DNA of 7,525 bases. Origin: Candidatus Omnitrophota bacterium. GTDB taxonomy: Bacteria > Omnitrophota > Gorgyraeia > Velamenicoccales > Velamenicoccaceae. Position numbers and translations under genes: made by a program. The notes beneath the pieces are model-generated. The model saw nothing but the letters and a program-made list of their open reading frames with translations, ran no database searches and was not told where the DNA came from. Shown piece by piece: positions 1 to 7,525 of this stretch. Each line of letters starts with the position of its first letter. Positions within the stretch are counted from its first letter, which is position 1. The stretch is from NCBI GenBank assembly GCA_028717105.1, contig JAQUOM010000075.1:1-7525 (forward strand), read 5' to 3'.

Positions 1-756
1 GCCCCGAAACAAGGCCACGGCCGCATATCGGGAGAAGTTTCCCTGCCGGCGGATGTCAAGGGGGCCTCCGGAGACCTTTTTGTCTATCTTATGGAGGACG
101 CGGGAGGGGGCAATTTTATCTCTGCGCCAAAAATGCTGTTTGACAAGATTGACGCCGCCGACATCCGCTCGGCGAAAGTCCGCTATACGATCGAAGATGT
201 CCCTGCCGGGCACTATAAGGTTTTCGCCCAGTGGGATATTGCCCGGCCGGCGGTCAAGATCAATACGGTCGGCGACAATATCAGCCTGGCTTATCTCGGC
301 GCCCAGGGCGATTATTCGGGGATGACCAAGGATGCATTGACGCTGGCCATTGACGAACTGCGCGAGAATGTGAATTTTTCCTGCGCGACGTTCATCGAAG
401 AGGACAGGGTCACCTTTGATTGGGGCCAGAAGCCTTTGTTCAGGATCGTGGACATCTACTATCAAAGGAATTATCCGGAGGAGATGAAGTTCTTTTTGTT
501 GATCCGTAACCCTTCCCGGAAGCAGATCGACCATTTGCCTCTGGATATTTATATCAACGACAAAAAGATTTTTTCATTCCCGTGGGAATTCAAGAATATC
601 CCGGCAGACGGCGAAAAGGAATTCGATGTCTCCCAGGCCTATCAGGGTTACATCCGTCTTGAAGGGGAGGATGCGGAAAATATATTGAAGTTTAGCATTA
701 CTTTTGCCGGTTCCAAGGAGAAAGAGTTTGAAAAAATCATCTATGTCTTCAAGTAA
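1..756 (+). CDS. Unidentified beta-rich protein, C-terminal part (5' end outside the window)
   Basis: The frame is open from base 1 to a TAA at 754-756, giving 251 residues with the N-terminus missing. The in-frame ATG at 91 is internal, because the codons before it continue the same protein. Near the start, residues 7-16 (GRISGEVSLP) resemble the first strand of a carboxypeptidase-regulatory-like or Ig-like beta sandwich, and 'VPAGHYKVFAQWD' fits a later strand of such a fold. The last ~110 residues alternate hydrophobic and polar positions (for example MKFFLLIRNPSRKQ, LPLDIYINDKKIFSF), which suggests a second beta sandwich of CARDB type. No transmembrane segment or catalytic motif is visible in this part. 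This looks like an extracytoplasmic structural or binding protein, but I do not recognise the family and the missing N-terminus would decide. Nothing links it to the pyrimidine genes downstream. Confidence 0.75.
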   Translation, partial: APKQGHGRISGEVSLPADVKGASGDLFVYLMEDAGGGNFISAPKMLFDKIDAADIRSAKVRYTIEDVPAGHYKVFAQWDIARPAVKINTVGDNISLAYLGAQGDYSGMTKDALTLAIDELRENVNFSCATFIEEDRVTFDWGQKPLFRIVDIYYQRNYPEEMKFFLLIRNPSRKQIDHLPLDIYINDKKIFSFPWEFKNIPADGEKEFDVSQAYQGYIRLEGEDAENILKFSITFAGSKEKEFEKIIYVFK

Positions 757-1020
757 GCCTGGGAAGAGGTTGGTTGTTGCTGTTGTTGAAGGACACAGAT
801 ATTGTTCTAATGTGGAGTAAATTCCCATAAATTTATGCAAATTAGTGGCTAAAGTGGGGGAAATATTAGTTAATGATTTATTAAATGGTGTTATGGAGGC
901 GGTTTCAAAGGGAGCCAAAACTGAGGGAGGAGTGACCGTAGGTATCCTTCCCTTTAGGACACCGAAGAAGCCGTGAAAGAGGCGATGAAGGTGGCAGCAG
1001 GCGGACGTTGTTGCGCCTAA
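743..1020 (+). pseudogene. Remnant of a TIGR00725/LOG-family nucleotide-binding protein gene
   Basis: Reading from ATG 743 (overlapping the previous gene's end) gives a run resembling the TIGR00725 branch of the LOG/'lysine decarboxylase-like' family. VVAVVEGHRYCSNVE matches the usual 'VAVIGGHRCSEEVE' start. After a TAA at 818-820 the same frame continues with KLVAKVGEILV, then GVMEAVSKGAK and GGVTVGILP, the classic family core, and stops at TGA 974. The frame from 958 to the TAA at 1018-1020 reads DTEEAVKEAMKVAAGG, typical of the family's extreme C-terminus. About 80-90 residues that normally lie between these two parts are missing. The glycine-rich phosphate loop, normally CGGLGGVME, reads NDLLNGVME. 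The gene is therefore broken by a nonsense change, a large deletion and a frameshift. Bases 781-900 are only about 33% G+C, far below the flanks. The family assignment rests on remembered consensus, not on a search. Confidence 0.72.
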
Positions 1021-1029
1021 AGGACGATG

Positions 1030-2145
1030 ATGAAAAAGGCTATTCTTTTACTGGAAGACGGTTTTGTATTGGAAGCAAAGAGTTTCGGGGCCGAGGGGGA
1101 AACCCTGGGAGAAGTGGTGTTCAATACCTCGATGACGGGTTATCAGGAGATTTTGACGGATCCGTCTTACAAGGGCCAGATTGTGGCGATGACGTATCCT
1201 TTGATCGGCAACTACGGGACGAATCCGGAAGATATCGAGTCGGGCAGGCCGTGGGCGGACGGATTTATCGTCAAGGAGAGGTCGAGGATATTTTCCAATT
1301 GGCGGGGGACCGTATCCCTGGAAGATTATCTGATCAAGCATCGCATCGTTGCCGCCGAGGGCATAGACACGCGGGCGCTCACGCGGAGGATCCGCAGTTC
1401 GGGGGCCATGAGAGGGGTCCTTTCCACGCGTGATTTCGACACGGATTCCCTTAAAAAAAAGGTGATGTCATGGCCTGTGATGGTCGGGCGGGATCTTGTC
1501 CGGGATGTCACCTGTAAACAGGCCTATGATTGGCCCGGATCAGAAACCCGCAAGGAATTCTTCGTCGTTGCTTTCGATTACGGCATTAAATACAATAGTC
1601 TCCGGCTCCTCGACCGGGCCGGATGCAAGGTCAGGATCGTGCCGGCGGCGACAAATGCGGAGGAGGTCCTGGCCCTTAAACCCGACGGAGTTTTTCTTTC
1701 CAACGGCCCCGGCGATCCGGCTGTTTTGGATTATACGATCCGGGAGATCAAGAAATTGATCGGCAAGGTGCCGCTCTTCGGCATCTGCCTGGGGCATCAG
1801 CTCCTGGGCCACGCCCTGGGCGGGAAAACCTATAAGCTCAAGTTTGGGCACCATGGGGGGAATCATCCCGTCATGGATCTGGAAACACGCAAGGTCGAGA
1901 TCACGTCGCAAAACCACGGTTTCTGCGTGGATATGGATTCCATCAAAGACAAAGATGCGATCCTGACACATGTCAATCTCTACGACAAGACGACGGAAGG
2001 GCTGCGCCACAGAAAACTGCCTTTATTCTGCGTGCAGTACCATCCGGAAGCCGGCCCCGGCCCGCACGACGCGGGCTATTTGTTTGGCCGCTTCACGGAG
2101 ATGATGAGGACGTTTAAAAAAAGAAGAGGTATCAGGGTGCCATAG
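1030..2145 (+). CDS. carA: Carbamoyl-phosphate synthase small (glutaminase) subunit
   Basis: CarA hydrolyses glutamine and channels ammonia to CarB for carbamoyl phosphate synthesis in the cytoplasm, the entry step to pyrimidines and arginine. The 371-residue length is normal for the family. The N-terminal CPSase small-chain domain (about 1-150) contains [17 protein letters not shown] and GNYG. The class I glutamine amidotransferase domain (about 180-360) carries the nucleophile Cys253 in [11 protein letters not shown], the conserved [11 protein letters not shown] segment, QNHGF, and the catalytic His338 and Glu340 in [12 protein letters not shown]. Two ATGs stand in tandem at 1027 and 1030. 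I prefer 1030 because AGGA at 1021-1024 is then 5 bases away (only 2 from the first) and because [11 protein letters not shown] is the usual family start. The gene begins 9 bases after the LOG-family remnant. The short basic tail KKRRGIRVP is unremarkable. CarB follows after 127 bases. Confidence 0.97.
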   Translation: MKKAILLLEDGFVLEAKSFGAEGETLGEVVFNTSMTGYQEILTDPSYKGQIVAMTYPLIGNYGTNPEDIESGRPWADGFIVKERSRIFSNWRGTVSLEDYLIKHRIVAAEGIDTRALTRRIRSSGAMRGVLSTRDFDTDSLKKKVMSWPVMVGRDLVRDVTCKQAYDWPGSETRKEFFVVAFDYGIKYNSLRLLDRAGCKVRIVPAATNAEEVLALKPDGVFLSNGPGDPAVLDYTIREIKKLIGKVPLFGICLGHQLLGHALGGKTYKLKFGHHGGNHPVMDLETRKVEITSQNHGFCVDMDSIKDKDAILTHVNLYDKTTEGLRHRKLPLFCVQYHPEAGPGPHDAGYLFGRFTEMMRTFKKRRGIRVP

Positions 2146-2163
2146 GATCAAAGGGCCGGAGAG

Positions 2164-2191
2164 AAATCCGTCGATGATGACGGGATTTTAT
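2164..2191 (+). terminator. Possible intrinsic terminator or attenuator hairpin after carA
   Basis: The left arm 2164-2172 (AAATCCGTC) pairs with 2179-2183 (GACGG) and 2185-2188 (ATTT), leaving a 6-base loop GATGAT and one bulged G at 2184. This makes 9 base pairs. The descending arm runs into TTTTATAA, so the U-tract is short. The hairpin begins 19 bases after the carA stop. The shape fits a weak rho-independent terminator, but only five of the pairs form the strong CCGTC/GACGG core and the tail is poor. It could equally be an mRNA-stabilising stem or chance. Confidence 0.33.
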
Positions 2192-2235
2192 AAGCCAGGA
2201 AGGAACAGGAAACGGAATATTTTTACTTCGATATT

Positions 2236-2261
2236 TTGACACGGTGATTTTTTAATATACT
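2236..2261 (+). promoter_or_regulatory. Possible sigma-70-type promoter just upstream of carB
   Basis: A perfect -35 hexamer TTGACA at 2236-2241 is followed by TATACT at 2256-2261, inside a locally AT-rich patch (about 2216-2260) that stands out from the GC-rich surroundings. The spacer is 14 bases, shorter than the usual 16-18, which lowers confidence. If the -10 is used, transcription would start near 2268, about five bases before the carB ATG, giving an almost leaderless message. That would fit the lack of a clear Shine-Dalgarno sequence before carB (only a GAG at 2264-2266). Confidence 0.35.
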
Positions 2262-2272
2262 GCGAGTACATC

Positions 2273-5548
<3,276 letters not shown>

Positions 5549-5600
5549 TCTTTTGTCCGCCCGGAAGGCCTGGACCGCAAGAAAGCAAGGTGAAGCCAGC

Positions 5601-6440
5601 ATGAGACGTTTTGTCTTCAGGCCAACGGCATGGGGGTTGTTTTATGGCGTGATCGGGGCCGCGATATGTCTGGGTCCGGCGATGGTCGCGCCTGCCGAAG
5701 CCGCCGACAAGATCACCTTGAAGAACGGCAAGGTTTACGAGGGAAGGGTCCTGGGGAAGTCCGACCGCCGTTATCTGTTTGCCATCGATACAGGGAGTTC
5801 GAAAATGGAGATCAGTTTCTTTCTGGATGATGTCGAAAAGGTCGAATTAGACAAGCAATCCGTCGGCCGGCAAATCCCTTATTTAAAAGAAGTCGAAAGC
5901 CTGAAAGTGCCTGTCGACCAGGGGCAGGAGACGGTGTACGAGATGTCGATTTACAAGAAAGGCCAGCAGGATGGGAGCCAGGAATTTTTTACGATATCCG
6001 AGATCGAGGGGGTCCTGGGAAAAGATGAATTCGAGTATTATCAAAAGTTCGTCGAGGTCACCACGCGCTATGCGGACCGGCTGGTGGCGATCGACAACCT
6101 CTATCAGAACCTTCCGAGTGCCACGCGCGAAGATTTTAACTTGGCGCGCCAGTCGTTGGATGTCGTGTATTATGAATTGAATGCTTTGCCCGTGCCGCCG
6201 CTGTTCAAGCGTTCGCACGGAGCTTATTTGCAGTTCCTGAAAGCGACTTATTTGGTCTTCGGTGCCCTGGAACGTGGCCTCCTGGATGAGGCTTCTTCTC
6301 AGATGAAAGCGGCGGAACAGAGCAAACGGGAAGCAATGTTGTCTTTCCGGCAGGCGATCATGGAGAGAAAAGGCCAGGCGGCTTTATCCGTCGTCGAAGA
6401 CAAGGCCGCGCCGACAGAAAAAAAGGCGGAAGGTTCATGA
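5601..6440 (+). CDS. Exported hypothetical protein with a short N-terminal beta module and helical C-terminus
   Basis: This is a 279-residue protein of no family I can name. I choose ATG 5601 because AAGGTGA at 5587-5593 lies 7 bases upstream and the product then starts with a classical signal peptide: basic MRRFVFR, a hydrophobic core to about residue 30, and an AEA cleavage site near residue 34. An upstream TTG at 5553 would only add an unlikely 16-residue leader. The mature protein opens with ITLKNGKVYEGRVL (about 38-51), a small SH3/LSM-like beta unit seen at the start of many exported proteins, ending near FFLDDVEKVEL. Residues ~130-265 look mostly alpha-helical, with no transmembrane segment. 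The tail KAAPTEKKAEGS is low complexity. It is probably periplasmic. It lies 52 bases after carB, and its stop overlaps the pyrK start (ATGA), which implies co-translation with pyrK although no pyrimidine role is known. Confidence 0.85.
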   Translation: MRRFVFRPTAWGLFYGVIGAAICLGPAMVAPAEAADKITLKNGKVYEGRVLGKSDRRYLFAIDTGSSKMEISFFLDDVEKVELDKQSVGRQIPYLKEVESLKVPVDQGQETVYEMSIYKKGQQDGSQEFFTISEIEGVLGKDEFEYYQKFVEVTTRYADRLVAIDNLYQNLPSATREDFNLARQSLDVVYYELNALPVPPLFKRSHGAYLQFLKATYLVFGALERGLLDEASSQMKAAEQSKREAMLSFRQAIMERKGQAALSVVEDKAAPTEKKAEGS

Positions 6441-7258
6441 AGCTGGACATCCTCAGCAACACATTCTTGAGAGACAAATACCTGTTATTGGAACTCCGCG
6501 CGCCGGAAGAATTCGTCAAGCCCCAACCGGGGCAGTTCCTGCACCTGCGGATCGAAGATTCCTCGGACCCTCTTTTGCGCCGGCCTTTAAGCGTCCACGA
6601 CGCGGTCTGGCCTTCTTCAAAAACAGGTTCCAGAAAGCCCGTCATCAGGGTCCTTTATGAAGTCGTGGGCAAAGGAACGTCTCTGTTGTCCGAAAAACGC
6701 CCTTTGACGCAGGTCGATGCCCTGGGGCCGCTTGGAAACGGATTTGATTTGGGAAAGATCTTGCGCGCCGGCCAGGTTTACATCGTGGCCGGAGGCATGG
6801 GGGTGGCGCCTTTGTTTTTCCTGGCAAAAACGATATGCGAAAGCCAAAAGGCAAAGGGAAAGCGGCAAAAGATCGTCGTGCTCATCGGCGGCAGGAACAA
6901 GGACCATATCGTCAGGGAAAAAGAGTTCAAGGATCTGGGGTGTGAGGTTCACGTGGCGACCGAAGACGGTTCCAAAGGTTTTAAGGGCCGCGTCACGGAG
7001 CTCCTGAATTCTTTTTTGCTTAAGGCCGCGGACTCCAGACCCCCGACCCTATGCGCCTGCGGTCCCAAGCTTATGCTTGCGGCTGTCGCCGGGATCGCAC
7101 AGCAAAAGGGCCTTGCGGCCCAGGTGTCTCTTGAGGAATTTATGGGTTGCGGCCTCGGGGCCTGCCTGGGGTGCGTGATCCTTACCACGCGGGGCTATCG
7201 GCGCATCTGCCACGATGGCCCGGTGTTTGACGCATCGGAAGTTATCTGGACGGAATAA
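6437..7258 (+). CDS. pyrK: Dihydroorotate dehydrogenase electron-transfer subunit (FAD, 2Fe-2S)
   Basis: PyrK carries electrons from the FMN of a class 1B PyrD, which oxidises dihydroorotate to orotate, through a 2Fe-2S cluster and FAD to NAD+ in the cytoplasm. The 273 residues fit the ferredoxin-reductase fold of the family. The FAD-binding barrel has RRPLS at 48-52. The NAD-binding Rossmann part (about 108-225) has GGMGVAP at 119-125 and CACGPKLML near its end. The C-terminal cluster ligands are Cys238, Cys243, Cys246 and Cys258 in FMGCGLGACLGC and RRICHDGPVFDA, a spacing and sequence typical of PyrK rather than of related hydrogenase or sulfide-dehydrogenase subunits. The start ATG overlaps the previous stop by ATGA, with a purine-rich AAGGCGGAAGG at 6423-6433. 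No pyrD lies in the window, so the catalytic partner must be encoded elsewhere. Confidence 0.93.
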   Translation: MKLDILSNTFLRDKYLLLELRAPEEFVKPQPGQFLHLRIEDSSDPLLRRPLSVHDAVWPSSKTGSRKPVIRVLYEVVGKGTSLLSEKRPLTQVDALGPLGNGFDLGKILRAGQVYIVAGGMGVAPLFFLAKTICESQKAKGKRQKIVVLIGGRNKDHIVREKEFKDLGCEVHVATEDGSKGFKGRVTELLNSFLLKAADSRPPTLCACGPKLMLAAVAGIAQQKGLAAQVSLEEFMGCGLGACLGCVILTTRGYRRICHDGPVFDASEVIWTE

Positions 7259-7259
7259 A

Positions 7260-7525
7260 ATGAATATCGCTTATCTTCTTCTTGGCGTGATCACAGGGGT
7301 CTTCGGCGGCCTCCTGGGCATCGGCGGAGCGACGGTTGTCGTTCCGGCATTGATTTTTTTGTTCGGTTTCAGCCAGCACGAAGCGCAAGGAACGATCCTG
7401 GCGGCCATGATCCCGCCGATCGGGTTGCTCGCGGCGATTCGCTATTATCAGGCGGGCCACGTCAAGATCGGCGCTGCGGCTTTTATTGCGCTGGGATTTC
7501 TTGTCGGCGGTTATTTGGGCGCGCG
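7260..7525 (+). CDS. TauE/SafE-family membrane permease, N-terminal part (cut by the right edge)
   Basis: The frame is open from ATG 7260 to the end of the window, giving 88 complete codons. The product begins with a hydrophobic segment containing GVFGGLLGIGGATVVVPAL (about 12-30), the N-terminal signature of the TauE/SafE (former DUF81) family, here with Ala in place of the common third Gly of GIGGG. A second hydrophobic stretch lies at about 43-61 (TILAAMIPPIGLLAAI) and a third at about 70-86 (GAAAFIALGFLVGGYLG), so it is an inner-membrane protein. Family members move sulfite, sulfoacetate, other organosulfonates or unrelated small anions, and the substrate cannot be read from this part. 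The start is one base after the pyrK stop, and only a weak GGACGGA (7247-7254 region) precedes it, so translation is probably coupled to pyrK. Confidence 0.88.
   Translation, partial: MNIAYLLLGVITGVFGGLLGIGGATVVVPALIFLFGFSQHEAQGTILAAMIPPIGLLAAIRYYQAGHVKIGAAAFIALGFLVGGYLGA

Noticed and set aside
818..820. The in-frame TAA in the LOG-family remnant as a recoded stop.
   Set aside because: TAA ends ordinary genes here (for example 754-756 and 7256-7258), and the remnant also lacks its glycine motif and most of its C-terminal half, so decay explains it better.
1008..1433. Long ORFs in other frames over carA, carB and pyrK, including ones on the minus strand.
   Set aside because: They overlap strongly conserved genes, have low-complexity or Arg-rich translations, and show no family motif. 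They are by-products of GC-rich codon use.
1455..1461. A dnaX-like slippery heptamer A AAA AAG in the zero frame within carA, inside a run of eight A.
   Set aside because: A -1 shift would read into a stop within about 20 codons and yield only a truncated small-subunit domain. I see no strong stem after it, and CarA is not known to use frameshifting. It is most likely a chance Lys-Lys-Lys run.
2215..2235. A weak inverted repeat AATAT...ATATT just before the TTGACA as an operator.
   Set aside because: It is only five A/T pairs around a 10-base loop in an AT-rich patch, as expected by chance.
5553..5600. TTG 5553 as the start of the exported protein.
   Set aside because: It would put a charged 16-residue leader before a normal signal peptide and has no ribosome binding site. 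ATG 5601 has AAGGTGA at the right distance.

Overview
The window is a stretch of bacterial chromosome, all read from the + strand. At its centre is a de novo pyrimidine biosynthesis cluster: carA, carB, a gene for an exported protein of unknown function, pyrK, and the start of a TauE/SafE-type membrane permease gene. An unidentified secreted or beta-rich protein, cut by the left edge, and a decayed LOG/TIGR00725-family gene lie upstream. The genes are about 55-60% G+C. Separate carA and carB, a PyrK-type (NAD-linked) dihydroorotate dehydrogenase electron-transfer subunit and classical Sec signal peptides indicate a bacterium, probably anaerobic or facultative. The style of the hypothetical proteins (a short 'ITLKNGKVYEGRV' beta module on an exported helical protein) would suit an uncultured Omnitrophota/PVC-like or deltaproteobacterial lineage. 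That assignment is a low-confidence inference, because there is no rRNA or marker gene here.

Layout. 1-756: C-terminal 251 residues of an unrecognised beta-rich protein. 743-1020: AT-rich remnant of a TIGR00725/LOG-family nucleotide-binding protein, with an in-frame TAA, a degraded glycine motif, loss of the middle-to-C-terminal part and a frameshifted C-terminal scrap. 1030-2145: carA. 2146-2272: a 127-base gap with a terminator-like hairpin and a promoter-like TTGACA/TATACT pair very close to the carB start. 2273-5548: carB. 5601-6440: exported hypothetical protein. 6437-7258: pyrK, overlapping the previous stop by ATGA. 7260 to the right edge: TauE/SafE-family permease, truncated.

How the genes work together. 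CarA releases ammonia from glutamine, and CarB uses it with bicarbonate and two ATP to make carbamoyl phosphate for pyrimidines and arginine. PyrK would pass electrons from a PyrD dihydroorotate dehydrogenase (not in this window) to NAD+. The exported protein and the permease have no known place in this pathway, but their tight spacing with pyrK suggests co-expression.

All catalytic motifs checked in CarA, CarB and PyrK are intact. I see no strong evidence of a new defence or mobile system. The least ordinary items are the decayed LOG-family gene, the possible near-leaderless promoter of carB, and the exported protein coupled to pyrK.
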